From NCBI RefSeq assembly GCF_029892155.1, contig NZ_JARZAG010000006.1, positions 186,001-250,000 of the forward strand: a stretch of DNA of 64,000 nucleotides, given 5' to 3'. A program made the position numbers and the translations under genes. A model generated the notes under the pieces. That model worked only from the letters and a program-made list of their open reading frames with translations, searched no databases and had not been told where the DNA came from. Of this stretch, positions 7,693 through 16,422 are shown one piece after another. Numbering within the stretch: the stretch's first letter is position 1; each line of letters starts with the position of its first letter. The DNA is from Kitasatospora sp. GAS204B (GTDB lineage: Bacteria > Actinomycetota > Actinomycetes > Streptomycetales > Streptomycetaceae).

Positions 7693-9932
7693 CGGACGAA
7701 TCGAATCCGGGCCGCCCGGAGGCGTTCCGGCTCGCGGTGGTGGGCGGTGGGCCACGGTCGACCTACGCGCTGGAGCGGCTCGCCGCGACCGTCGGGCGGT
7801 TGGCCGGCCGCCGGCTGGCCGTCCATGTCTACGAGCTCGGCGGCGAGTTCGGCGCGGGGCAGGTGCACAGTGTCAACCAACCGCAGACCAGCTACCTCAA
7901 CCGGGCCGGCTCGCAGGTCGCCTTCGCGGCCGACCCCACGGTGGCGGGCGCGGAGCGCATCCGGCCCGCGCAGGAGCGGCCGACCCTGTACGAGTGGTGC
8001 CGCCGGCGGTTCGAGGCGACCGGCGACCCGGCCTTCGACCTGGCGCCGGCGGACTCGCCGAAGCGGCGTCAACACGGCTTGGCGCTGCGGGAGATGTTCG
8101 ACCGTTATGTCGCCGAGCTGCGCCGGGTGCCCGGCGTCACCGTCGCGCTGCACGCCGAGGAGGTGACCGACCTGGTGCCCGCCGCCGATGGCCGGTTGGA
8201 CGTGGTCTCGACCTCCGGTGTGCACTGTACGGCCGATCAGGTGCTCCTGGTCACCGGGCACTCCAGCAACGACTGCGCGGGTGAGCCCGGGCCCGAGGCC
8301 TATCGCGCGTTCGCCCGGCGCACCGGCGCCGGCTACGTGCCGAGCGCCTACCCGCTGCAACAGCGCCTGCCGCCGCAGGCGTTGGTCCCGGGGGCCACGG
8401 TCGGCTGCGCGGGGCTCGGCCTGACCGCGATCGACCAGATCCTCTACCTGACCGAGGGGCGCGGTGGGCGCTTCCTGCCCGACGGCGACCGGCTGCGCTA
8501 CCAGGCCTGCGGTGCGGAGCCGGCGACGGTGTACGCGTTCAGCGCGAGCGGGGTCTTCCCGTACACCCGACCGCTGAGCCGCAAGGACCGCCCGCACCAG
8601 GGACGGTTCCTGACCAGGGAGGCGATCGACCGGCTGCGCGCGGCGGCCGGCCTGCCGGCGGGGGAGGGCGAGCGTCCGCGGCTGGACTTCGAGGCGCAGG
8701 TGCTGCCGCTGATCGTCCTGGAGATGGCGTACGTGCACTACCGCACGCTGTTCGGGCCGACGGTCGGCGACCTGATCGCCGCGAGTGTCCAGGAGGAGTA
8801 CGAACGCTTCCTCGGCGGGCTGAGCGAACCCGGCACGGTCGAGCGGCTGTTGCCGGGCGCCGACGCGGTGGCCGACCTGGTCGGCCGGCTGCTGCGCGAG
8901 GTGCTGGCCGGGCGGCTGTCGGGGACCGAGGCCGCGCGCGCCGTGCCCGGCTGGGACGCCGCGGGCTCGCTGACCCACTGGCTGAGCGTGGTGTTCGGGC
9001 CGGAGCCGGCCGGCTGGTCGGTCCGTGACGCCGACCGGCGCTCGCCGGTGGCGCTGCCGCCGGGCTCCCCCTGGCGGTTGGAGACCGATCCGACGCTCAA
9101 CCGGTTCGACTGGCAGACGCTGCTGCAGCCCCTGCGGACCCGGCCGGGGGGCACCCCGGAGGAGTTCAGGGCGGCGTACCTGGACTTCCTGGACCGCGAT
9201 CTGAGGTGGGCGAACCACGGCAGCCTGGACAACCCGTTCAAGGCGGGCGTCGACTGCGTCTGGCGTGACCTGCGGTTCGTCATCAGCCACGCGGTGGACG
9301 GCGGCGGGCTGAGCGCCGACTCGCACCGCCGGTTCCTGGACGAGCACCGCCGCGCCCAGAACAAGCTCTCCGGCGGCGCCGCACCCGTGGTGATGGCGAA
9401 GATCCGGGCGCTCATCGAGCATGGTGTGCTGGACGTCTCGGCCGGGCCGCGGGCCACCGTGCTGCTCGACGAGGAGCGCGGGCGGTTCGTCCTGCACGGC
9501 CGGGAGAGCGGGTTGCGGGCGCCGCTCGACGTGCTGCTCGACGGCCGGGTGCACCCCTTCGACGCGGCGCGCGACCTCCGACCGCTCTACCGCAACCTGG
9601 TGCGGCGGCGGCTGGTCCGGCTCTGGCGCAACAGCACGCCGGGCCACCGGGACTTCGTGCCCGGTTTCCTGGATCTCGACCGGCTGTCCCGGCCGATCGG
9701 CCACGACGGCAGGCCCGTCGAGTCCGTCACGGTGCTCGGCCCGGCCGCCGCCGCCCGCGGCACGTACCAGTTCTCGGCGCTGCGTCCGCACCACAACGAC
9801 GTCGTGATGCGCGAGCTCGTGGGGTGGCTGGACGGCTTCTGGGCCGCCTTCGACGGCCGGTCCACCAGCCCCGGGCCGGTGACCCCGCAGACATCCCATG
9901 GCCAGACCCGACGACCAGCGAGGCTTGCGTGA
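7689..9932 (+). CDS. Large FAD/NAD(P)-binding protein (NAD_binding_9-like)
   Basis: A 747-residue protein with an N-terminal dinucleotide-binding motif VVGGGPRSTYALERLA, a second segment typical of the FAD/NAD(P)-binding family PF13454 (FGAGQVHSVNQPQTSYLN), and a further site near VLLVTGHSSND. Related proteins resemble N-hydroxylating or other flavin monooxygenases but are mostly uncharacterised. The C-terminal half (from about residue 450) has no motif I recognise. Start and stop overlap the neighbours as GTGA on both sides, so it is a core part of the phosphonate operon. It probably carries out a flavin-dependent oxidation in product tailoring; the reaction is unknown. No transmembrane segment is seen. 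Confidence 0.75.
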   Translation: MTDESNPGRPEAFRLAVVGGGPRSTYALERLAATVGRLAGRRLAVHVYELGGEFGAGQVHSVNQPQTSYLNRAGSQVAFAADPTVAGAERIRPAQERPTLYEWCRRRFEATGDPAFDLAPADSPKRRQHGLALREMFDRYVAELRRVPGVTVALHAEEVTDLVPAADGRLDVVSTSGVHCTADQVLLVTGHSSNDCAGEPGPEAYRAFARRTGAGYVPSAYPLQQRLPPQALVPGATVGCAGLGLTAIDQILYLTEGRGGRFLPDGDRLRYQACGAEPATVYAFSASGVFPYTRPLSRKDRPHQGRFLTREAIDRLRAAAGLPAGEGERPRLDFEAQVLPLIVLEMAYVHYRTLFGPTVGDLIAASVQEEYERFLGGLSEPGTVERLLPGADAVADLVGRLLREVLAGRLSGTEAARAVPGWDAAGSLTHWLSVVFGPEPAGWSVRDADRRSPVALPPGSPWRLETDPTLNRFDWQTLLQPLRTRPGGTPEEFRAAYLDFLDRDLRWANHGSLDNPFKAGVDCVWRDLRFVISHAVDGGGLSADSHRRFLDEHRRAQNKLSGGAAPVVMAKIRALIEHGVLDVSAGPRATVLLDEERGRFVLHGRESGLRAPLDVLLDGRVHPFDAARDLRPLYRNLVRRRLVRLWRNSTPGHRDFVPGFLDLDRLSRPIGHDGRPVESVTVLGPAAAARGTYQFSALRPHHNDVVMRELVGWLDGFWAAFDGRSTSPGPVTPQTSHGQTRRPARLA

Positions 9933-11287
9933 ACAGCATCGACAACGCCCTGGCGCACTACTACGACGTCCTCAAGCGCGCCATGAACGGCTACCAGCAG
10001 TCGGCGGAGTTCGTCCCCGCCGAGCAGTTCCTGCCCGCCTTCGACCTGCCCGAACTCGACACGACCATGGAGAAGTTCCTCCAACCCTCGGTCATCGGCG
10101 TCGCCGAACTCGGCGCCTACGGCGACTGCTCGCTGCACCTGCTGAACCTGATGGGCAACCCCGGGACGCGGACCACCAAGACGTTCGGCTCGATGATCAA
10201 CGTCGCGCGCGCGGTCCACCACATCAGGACCACCGGCGAGCGGGTCGTCATCATCACGCCCTCGTCGGGGAACAAGGCGACCGCGCTGCGCAGCGCCGTC
10301 GAGCGGGCGGTCACGGTGGGCCTGGTGCGCGACACCGAGTTGCAGATCGCCACGGCGGTCCCCGAGGCGTCGCGCCACAAGCTCTGGTCCTCCGCGATGA
10401 GCGAGGACCCGCGGCTGCGGGAGCTCAACCCGATGGCGGTGCTGCCGTGCGAGGTCCCGGTGCACGTCAAGCTCATGATCGCCGAGTTCATGTCCCAGCA
10501 CAGCGAGGAGTTCCACACCCGCTACGGGGTGCGGCTGTGGCACACCCTCGAACTGCGCAACTACATGGTGGCCGACATGGTCCGGGCGCTGGCCGAGCAC
10601 GACCTGATGCCCGACAGCGGTCGCGGCCGGGTCCACGCGCACGCGGTGTCCAGCGCGCTCGGCCTGCTCGGGCTGGAGTTCGGCCACCGCGAACTCGCCA
10701 AGCTCGGCGTCGACCTGCCGGCCCTCCAGCTGATGCTGGTTCAGCACCTGGGCACGCCGGACATGGTGCTCGGCCTCTACCACGACTCCTTCGACCCGGA
10801 CCTGGTGCCGGCCTACCGGCGGCGCGAGCCGGACGGACTCTACGTCCAGGACGAGGACCCGCACTTCCCCGCGGTCACCTTCGACCCCGCCGAGCACCTG
10901 GACGCGACCTTCTACTCCAGGACGCCGGTCACCTCGCCGCGGATCAACACCATCATCCGGGAGAACGGCGGCGCCGGGATCGTCGTCTCGCTCTACGAGT
11001 GCCTCCAGCGCTACAACGAGGTCCGCGACCTGATCGCGGTGGCCGGGGGCGTGACGCTGCCGGCCGATCCGCGCAGGCTGCGCGAGTGGAGCCTGGTGAT
11101 GGCGGTGACCGGGGTGCTCAACGGGATCGACCGGGGGTTGATCGGCGACCGCGACGTGCTCATCCACGCGTCCGGCAGCTACGGCGACGACGACTACACC
11201 GCGCTCAGCCCCGCGCACAGCGTCCCGGTCCAGGGCGTCGACGACTTCTACCAGGCGGTGCGCCGCGCGGTGGAGGCCGGCCGGTGA
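9929..11287 (+). CDS. Uncharacterised protein resembling fold-type-II PLP enzymes
   Basis: A 452-residue protein I cannot assign to a characterised family; databases may call it DUF6002, from memory and unverified. Two features suggest the threonine synthase/cysteine synthase fold. A Lys in RTTKTFGSM is followed about 25 residues later by an Asn-rich phosphate-loop-like segment, ITPSSGNKATALRSAVERA, which is the order and spacing of the Schiff-base Lys and S-S-G-N motif in that fold. The C-terminal part (RINTIIRENGGAGIVVS) also resembles the end of threonine synthase-like proteins. Classical glycine-loop residues are less clear. GTGA overlaps on both sides place it centrally in the operon. 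A PLP-dependent beta- or gamma-replacement on a phosphonate-derived substrate is a reasonable but unproven idea. Confidence 0.6.
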   Translation: MNSIDNALAHYYDVLKRAMNGYQQSAEFVPAEQFLPAFDLPELDTTMEKFLQPSVIGVAELGAYGDCSLHLLNLMGNPGTRTTKTFGSMINVARAVHHIRTTGERVVIITPSSGNKATALRSAVERAVTVGLVRDTELQIATAVPEASRHKLWSSAMSEDPRLRELNPMAVLPCEVPVHVKLMIAEFMSQHSEEFHTRYGVRLWHTLELRNYMVADMVRALAEHDLMPDSGRGRVHAHAVSSALGLLGLEFGHRELAKLGVDLPALQLMLVQHLGTPDMVLGLYHDSFDPDLVPAYRRREPDGLYVQDEDPHFPAVTFDPAEHLDATFYSRTPVTSPRINTIIRENGGAGIVVSLYECLQRYNEVRDLIAVAGGVTLPADPRRLREWSLVMAVTGVLNGIDRGLIGDRDVLIHASGSYGDDDYTALSPAHSVPVQGVDDFYQAVRRAVEAGR

Positions 11288-12384
11288 CGGTTGTGCCACC
11301 GGACGCGCCGCTGCGGACGGCGGTGGTGATCGGCAGCGGCGCGCTGGCACGGAGCACGGTGTACGCGCTGGCCGACACCGATCCCGGGCCCACCGCCGTC
11401 CATCTGGTCGCCCGATCCCTCGACCGGCTCAGCACCATGGCCCATGTGGCGACCTGCCGGGCGGCGTTGCTCGGCTCGGCGGTCCGCTTCACCGCGCACC
11501 GGCTGGACGCGGACCGGCCCGGCGAGACGCTGGCGGCGCTGGTCGGCGCGGTCGGCGCCGATCTGGTGCTCAACTGTGCCTCCACCCACTCCCCTTCGGA
11601 GGTCCACGAGCGCCCGTCCGGCTGGACCGAACTGGTCAGGGCCGGCGGCATCGCGCTGGCCTTCCCGTTCCACGCGAGCTTCGCGGCGCGACTGTCCGAC
11701 GCCGTCGCCCGGGCGGGCGGGCCCGGCACGCTGTTCCTGAACGCGGCGCTGCCCGACGCCGTCAACCCGGTGCTGGCGGCGCTCGGCGGCCCGATCCACT
11801 GCGGAGTCGGCAACATCGCCACCGTGGCCGCCTCGCTGGCCGGCGCCACGGCGCCGGAGCGACTGCGGGTGCTCGGGCACCACCACCACCTGTCGACGCC
11901 CGAGCACCCGCAGGACGAGGCGCGGGTCTGGATCGACGGCGCCGAGGCCACCGACGTCACCGAGCGTCTCGCGCCCATGCGGGCCTGCGACCGGCGGATG
12001 CTCCACGCGCTGACCGGGCACACCGCCGCGCTGCTGGTGCGCGACCTGCTGCGCGAACGCGCGGTCAGCACGCACGTGCCAGGGCCGCTCGGCCTGCCCG
12101 GCGGGTATCCCGTGCGGCTCGCCGACGGGCGGATCACCCTCGACCTGCCGCCCGGAGTCGACGAGGCGGCCGCGCTCGACCTCCAGGCGCGGTGGGGCCG
12201 CCGGGACGGGGTGGCCGTCGACCGCGACGGGTACGCCGAGTTCTCCGACCGGGTCCGCGAAGCCGCCGAACGGCACCTGAAGCTTCCCCGGACCGTGGCG
12301 CCCGATCAAGTCGCCGACCTCGCCGCGGAGTTGGAACCGGTGCGGGCCCGGCTGCGGATGGCGGCGGCCTGCCGTGAGCGCTGA
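11284..12384 (+). CDS. Rossmann-fold NAD(P)-binding dehydrogenase-like protein
   Basis: A 366-residue protein whose N-terminus has a nucleotide-binding motif (VVIGSGALARSTVYALA) followed by a strand ending in a basic residue (VHLVARSLDRL). This arrangement resembles saccharopine dehydrogenase-like and other NAD(P)-dependent oxidoreductases. The next conserved element, LVLNCASTHSPSEV, sits where such enzymes contact the nicotinamide. No substrate-specific signature is recognised. The GTG start overlaps the preceding stop (GTGA) and its end overlaps the molybdopterin gene by 11 bases. Likely role: a reduction or oxidation step in the phosphonate pathway. Confidence 0.6.
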   Translation: MTVVPPDAPLRTAVVIGSGALARSTVYALADTDPGPTAVHLVARSLDRLSTMAHVATCRAALLGSAVRFTAHRLDADRPGETLAALVGAVGADLVLNCASTHSPSEVHERPSGWTELVRAGGIALAFPFHASFAARLSDAVARAGGPGTLFLNAALPDAVNPVLAALGGPIHCGVGNIATVAASLAGATAPERLRVLGHHHHLSTPEHPQDEARVWIDGAEATDVTERLAPMRACDRRMLHALTGHTAALLVRDLLRERAVSTHVPGPLGLPGGYPVRLADGRITLDLPPGVDEAAALDLQARWGRRDGVAVDRDGYAEFSDRVREAAERHLKLPRTVAPDQVADLAAELEPVRARLRMAAACRER

Positions 12385-14488
12385 CCGACCCGCCGGCCGC
12401 GACCTCCCGCTGGTGCGGACGCCCGGCGCCTGCCCGCTGGACTGCCCGGACGGGTGCAGCTGGACGGTGACCGTCCAGGACGGCGTCGCCGTACGGCTGG
12501 AGGGCCGCCGGGACCACCCCTTCACGCACGGCACGCTCTGCGTCAAGGTCAACCAGTACCTGGAGCACACCGCCGCGCCGGACCGGCTGCGCCATCCCCT
12601 GCGCCGGGTCGGACCCAAGGGTGCGGGCCGCTTCGAACGCATCAGCTGGGACCAGGCGCTGGACGAGCTGGCCCAGCGGCTGGACGAGATCCGCAGCACC
12701 TGGGGCGGCGAGGCGATCTGGCCCTACTGGGGCACCGGCAGCCTCGGCCACCTCCAGGGCATGCGCGGCCCGGCCGGCCAGCGGTTGTGGAACGTGCTCG
12801 GCGCCTCCGAGCACCAGATGACCATCTGCTCGGTCGCCGGCACCGAAGGCGTCACGTTCGCCACCGGCACGAAGCAGGGCATCGACCCGGAGTCGCTCGC
12901 GCACGCCCGGCTGATCCTGCTCTGGGGCGTGAACACCCTCACCACCGGACACCACCTCTGGCGCTTCATCAAGGAGGCGCAGCAGCACGGCGCCCACGTC
13001 GTCGCGATCGATCCGGTGCTGAGCCGAACCGCCAAGCAGGCCGACGAGCACTGCGCCCCGATCCCGGGCACCGACGGCGCCCTGGCGCTCGGACTGCTGC
13101 ACGTCGTCCTCGACCTCGGGCTGGAGGACCGCGACTACCTCGCCGACCACACGGTCGGCTGGCCCGAGTTCCGCCGGCGCATCCTGGAGTTCCCGCCGGC
13201 CCGTGCCGCCGCCGTCACCGGGGTGCCCGAACGGCAGATCGTCGAGCTCGGCGAGCGGCTCGCCCGCACCCGACCGACCGCGATCCGGGCCGGCATGGGC
13301 ATGCAGCGGCACGCGGGCGGCGGCGCCGCACTGCGCCTGCTGGCCTGCCTGCCCGGGGTGACCGGGGACTGGCGGTACCTGGGCGGGGGCCTGTCCTACT
13401 CGACCGGCGGCTCCTTCGGCGGCGACCTCGCCGCGCTGCGTCGCGACGACCTGCGCCGGGCGCCGGTCCGCGCCCTGGCGATGACCCGGCTCGCCGAAGG
13501 CCTGCTCGAACGCGCCGACCCGCCCGTCCGATGCCTCTTCGTCTACGGGGCGAATCCGGCGGCCAGCGCCCCGAACCAGGCCGGGGTGCTGCGCGGTCTG
13601 GCCCGCGAGGACCTGTTCACGGTGGTGGTCGACCAGTTCCCGACCGACACCGTCGACTACGCGGACCTGGTGCTGCCCACCACCATGCAGACCGAGCACC
13701 TGGACCTGCACACCGGCTACGGCCACCTCTACCTCGGCTGGAACGAGCCGGCCGTGGCACCGCCGGGGGAGTGCCTGCCGGCCACCGAGATCTTCCGGCG
13801 GCTGGCCCGGCGGATGGGGCTGACCGAGCCGAGCCTGTTCGACTCGGACGAGGAGCTGGCGCGCCAACTCCTCGCCGGTGGGCACCCGTCGCTGGCCGGC
13901 ATCACCGTCGAACGGCTGCGCGCCGAGGGGTGGGTGCGGCTCGATCACCCGGCGGACCAGGTGCTGTTCCAGGACGGCTTCCCGACCCCGTCAGGCCGGC
14001 TCGAGTTCGTCTCCGCGGCCGCCGAGGCGGCGGGCCTGGACCGGGTGGCCGGCTACACCCCCGCGCGGGAGGTGGCCGACCCCGGCCTGGCCCGGCGCTT
14101 TCCGCTGGTCCTGGTCTCGGCCGCGTCCCACTACTTCATGAACACGATCTTCGCCAACCGGCCCGGCCTGGCCAAGCGGGCGGGGCCGCCGAGCGTGGCC
14201 GTGCACCCCGAGGACGCGGCCCGCCGCGGCCTGGTCGACGGGCAGCGGGCGCGGGTGTTCAACGACCGCGGTTCGTTCGCCGCCGTGGTGGAGATCAGCG
14301 ACGCGGTGCGGCCCGGGGTGGCCGCGACGACCAAAGGGCACTGGTCCAAGCTGACCGGCGGGGCGGGCGTGAACGCCACGGTCGCCGAGCGCGACGCCGA
14401 CCTGGGGCGGGGCGCCGTCTACCAGGACAACCGGGTGGACATCGAGGCTGCGGACACCCCGCGCACGACGCAGCGTGAGGAAGGCTGA
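12374..14488 (+). CDS. Molybdopterin-dependent oxidoreductase (DMSO reductase superfamily)
   Basis: A 704-residue bis-MGD type enzyme. The N-terminus carries a [4Fe-4S] motif CPLDCPDGC with the fourth Cys in GTLCVKV, followed by the conserved cofactor-binding segments (WDQALDELAQRL, VVAIDPVLSRTA, LPTTMQTEH) and the C-terminal molydopterin-binding domain (SGRLEFVSA, GVNATVAE). There is no Tat signal, so it is cytoplasmic. Family members move oxygen atoms or oxidise formate or aldehydes. Its presence inside a coupled phosphonate operon, with no dedicated electron-transfer subunit next to it, is unusual. It could oxidise phosphonoacetaldehyde or a later intermediate, which is inference. Molybdenum cofactor biosynthesis genes are not in the window. 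Confidence 0.9.
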   Translation: MSADRPAGRDLPLVRTPGACPLDCPDGCSWTVTVQDGVAVRLEGRRDHPFTHGTLCVKVNQYLEHTAAPDRLRHPLRRVGPKGAGRFERISWDQALDELAQRLDEIRSTWGGEAIWPYWGTGSLGHLQGMRGPAGQRLWNVLGASEHQMTICSVAGTEGVTFATGTKQGIDPESLAHARLILLWGVNTLTTGHHLWRFIKEAQQHGAHVVAIDPVLSRTAKQADEHCAPIPGTDGALALGLLHVVLDLGLEDRDYLADHTVGWPEFRRRILEFPPARAAAVTGVPERQIVELGERLARTRPTAIRAGMGMQRHAGGGAALRLLACLPGVTGDWRYLGGGLSYSTGGSFGGDLAALRRDDLRRAPVRALAMTRLAEGLLERADPPVRCLFVYGANPAASAPNQAGVLRGLAREDLFTVVVDQFPTDTVDYADLVLPTTMQTEHLDLHTGYGHLYLGWNEPAVAPPGECLPATEIFRRLARRMGLTEPSLFDSDEELARQLLAGGHPSLAGITVERLRAEGWVRLDHPADQVLFQDGFPTPSGRLEFVSAAAEAAGLDRVAGYTPAREVADPGLARRFPLVLVSAASHYFMNTIFANRPGLAKRAGPPSVAVHPEDAARRGLVDGQRARVFNDRGSFAAVVEISDAVRPGVAATTKGHWSKLTGGAGVNATVAERDADLGRGAVYQDNRVDIEAADTPRTTQREEG

Positions 14489-14495
14489 ACAGCTC

Positions 14496-15908
14496 ATGAC
14501 CGCAAGCTCGTTGGACCGGCAGGAGGGTGCACCGGCCACCCTGCCGGCTGCCCGGCCCCGGACCGGCACCGTCGTGCTGGCCTGCTGCCTCGGTTTCTTC
14601 CTGATCAACCTGGACGCCACCATCGTGAACGTGGCGCTGCCGGACATCGGCCTGCGGCTGCACGCGGGCCTGTCCGGTCTGCAGTGGGTGGTGGCCGGGT
14701 ACACGCTGGCCTTCGCCGGGCTGCTGCTCTCGGCCGGTGCGGTCTCCGACCGGATCGGCGCCACCCGGCTGTTCGGCTACGGGCTGCTGGCCTTCTCGAT
14801 CGCCTCGGCGGCCTGCGGGTTCGCGCCCGACACGGTGGTCCTGGTCCTCGCCCGGGTGGCGCAGGGCGCGGCGGCCGCGGCGGTGCTGCCCGCCTCGCTG
14901 GCGCTGCTGCGGCAGTCGCTGGCGGACCCGGCCGCCCGGGCCAAGGCGATCGCGGTCTGGGCGGCGGGCGGTGGCGCGGCGGTCGCGGCCGGTCCGGTGG
15001 CCGGCGGGTTCCTGACGGCGTGGCTCGGCTGGCGGGCCATCTTCTTCGTCAACGTGCCGTTCGGCCTGCTGGCCATGCTGGGCGTCGCCCGGGCCGCCCG
15101 GTCGGTGCCGCGGCGCTCCTCGATCGACCCGGCCGGCCAGCTCGCCGCGATCATCGCGCTCACCGGGTTCACCTTCGCCGTGATCGAGATCGCGCCCAAG
15201 GGCCTGGGCTCGCCCGTGGTGCTCGTCCCGCTGCTCGTCTCGATCGTCGCCGTGCTCTGGTTCCTGCGGGCCGAATCGACCGGTGCCGCCCCCATGGTGA
15301 ACCTGCGCGAGGTCAGGTCGCCGGTCTTCGCCTCCTGCCTCGCCACCGGATTCGCGCTGAACTTCGCCTACTACGGGATCATGTTCGTCTTCTCGCTCAT
15401 CTTCCAGCAGGAGCGCGGCTGGTCGCCGATCAGGACCGGCCTCTCGTTCCTGCCGCTGACGATCTTCGTGCTGGCCTCGAACATCCTCTCCGGCAGGCTC
15501 ACCCGGCTGATCGGCCCGCGCTATCCGATGGCGGGCGCCCAAGCCCTCGAAGCCGTCGGGTTCCTGGGCGTCCTGCTGGTCGGCTCGCACGGGCCGACCT
15601 GGCTGCTGCTGCTCGCGATGGTGCCGATCGGCATCGGCGGCGGCCTCGCCTCGCCGCCGATGATGACGGCGCTGCTCGAAGCGGTCTCGGCCGAACGAGC
15701 CGGCGTGGTCTCGGGATTGCTGAGCTCCTGCCGGCAGGCCGGCGGTGTCCTCGGCGTCACGGTCTTCGGTCTGCTGATCTCGGCCACCGGGTTCGGCATG
15801 GCCACCGGCCTGCGGGTGGCGGCGGGGACGGCGGCCCTGCTGCTGGGCGCGACGGCGGTGGCGTCGTTGCGCTCCATCCACAACGGGCGCGCGCCGACCG
15901 CGCCATGA
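14496..15908 (+). CDS. MFS drug/product exporter (DHA2-type)
   Basis: A 470-residue multi-pass membrane transporter. The first helix contains LDATIVNVALP, typical of DHA2 (14-helix) drug:proton antiporters such as EmrB/QacA, and is followed by a motif-A-like loop (GAVSDRIGATRLFGYG) and motif C in helix 5 (GPVAGGFLTAWLGWRAIFFVN). The ATG is preceded by AGGAAGG about 12 bases upstream and lies seven bases after the molybdopterin gene stop, so it ends the operon. It is the most likely exporter, and possibly self-resistance determinant, for the phosphonate product. A nonspecific multidrug role cannot be excluded. Confidence 0.9.
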   Translation: MTASSLDRQEGAPATLPAARPRTGTVVLACCLGFFLINLDATIVNVALPDIGLRLHAGLSGLQWVVAGYTLAFAGLLLSAGAVSDRIGATRLFGYGLLAFSIASAACGFAPDTVVLVLARVAQGAAAAAVLPASLALLRQSLADPAARAKAIAVWAAGGGAAVAAGPVAGGFLTAWLGWRAIFFVNVPFGLLAMLGVARAARSVPRRSSIDPAGQLAAIIALTGFTFAVIEIAPKGLGSPVVLVPLLVSIVAVLWFLRAESTGAAPMVNLREVRSPVFASCLATGFALNFAYYGIMFVFSLIFQQERGWSPIRTGLSFLPLTIFVLASNILSGRLTRLIGPRYPMAGAQALEAVGFLGVLLVGSHGPTWLLLLAMVPIGIGGGLASPPMMTALLEAVSAERAGVVSGLLSSCRQAGGVLGVTVFGLLISATGFGMATGLRVAAGTAALLLGATAVASLRSIHNGRAPTAP

Positions 15909-15973
15909 CCGGGTGCCGGGGCCGGGTGGCGGCGCCGGGACAGGTCACGGCGCGGGTCGGGGTGCCACGGGTG

Positions 15974-16297
15974 TCACGGGTGGCCGGGACGGGCGGTGCG
16001 GATCCAGCGGATCACCACCGTGACGAGCTCGCTGTCGAGTTTGGACAGCCGCCGCAGCGCCGCGACGTCGCCGACCTCCAACGGCACGTCGGCGTCGGCC
16101 AGCGCTGCGGCGAGCTCGGCCCAGCGGATGGCGTTGGCGTCCACCAGCAGCGTGTCGGTCTGCGCCGAAGGGCTCGGCGACGTGCTGGGGGAGGGATGGG
16201 GCGAGGGGGAGGGCTGCGGCTGGGCGGGCGGCGGCAGGCGCAGCGGCCACCGCTCGCGGGGGTCGGGGCGCTGGCCGGTGTCGGCAGGTCGGGTCAC
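15974..16297 (-). CDS. Small hypothetical protein with Pro/Ser-rich linker
   Basis: An open frame of 107 codons that I do not recognise. It has a Pro/Ser-rich stretch (residues 22-45, repeated S-P) and then an acidic, helical C-terminal segment (IRWAELAAALADADVPLEV) that looks like real protein, with good G/C third-position bias. The GTG start at 16297 has no convincing ribosome binding site, and the gene lies 3' of a strong hairpin, so it would need its own promoter. It runs convergent to the MFS transporter. Alternatively it is the 3' part of a decayed gene. Confidence 0.4.
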   Translation of the reverse strand: MTRPADTGQRPDPRERWPLRLPPPAQPQPSPSPHPSPSTSPSPSAQTDTLLVDANAIRWAELAAALADADVPLEVGDVAALRRLSKLDSELVTVVIRWIRTARPGHP

Positions 16298-16374
16298 GTG
16301 CTGTGCAACGTCCAGCGGGCCCGGACGGGCACGGCGCTCGCCATCCCGTTCCGCCGCGCCCGCCTTCGCGCGCC

Positions 16375-16412
16375 CGCGCCCACGCACCGTCAGCTGACGG
16401 TGCGTGGGCGCG
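16375..16412. terminator. Perfect 38-bp palindrome, bidirectional terminator
   Basis: A 19-bp perfect inverted repeat with no unpaired loop bases, centred on CAGCTG at 16393/16394. It begins ten bases after the stop of the zinc-ribbon membrane protein gene and has no U-tract, as is common for actinobacterial terminators. Confidence 0.75.
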
Positions 16413-16422
16413 AGCCGGGCCG

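Noticed and set aside
7506-9899. A 797-codon minus-strand frame opposite the flavoprotein gene
   Set aside because: Arg/Gln/His-rich antisense frame without motifs; overlapped plus-strand genes are coupled and motif-bearing.
9929-12384. SbnA/SbnB-like pair making 2,3-diaminopropionate
   Set aside because: The Rossmann protein does not resemble ornithine cyclodeaminase-type SbnB, so the analogy rests only on a PLP-like plus NAD-like pairing.
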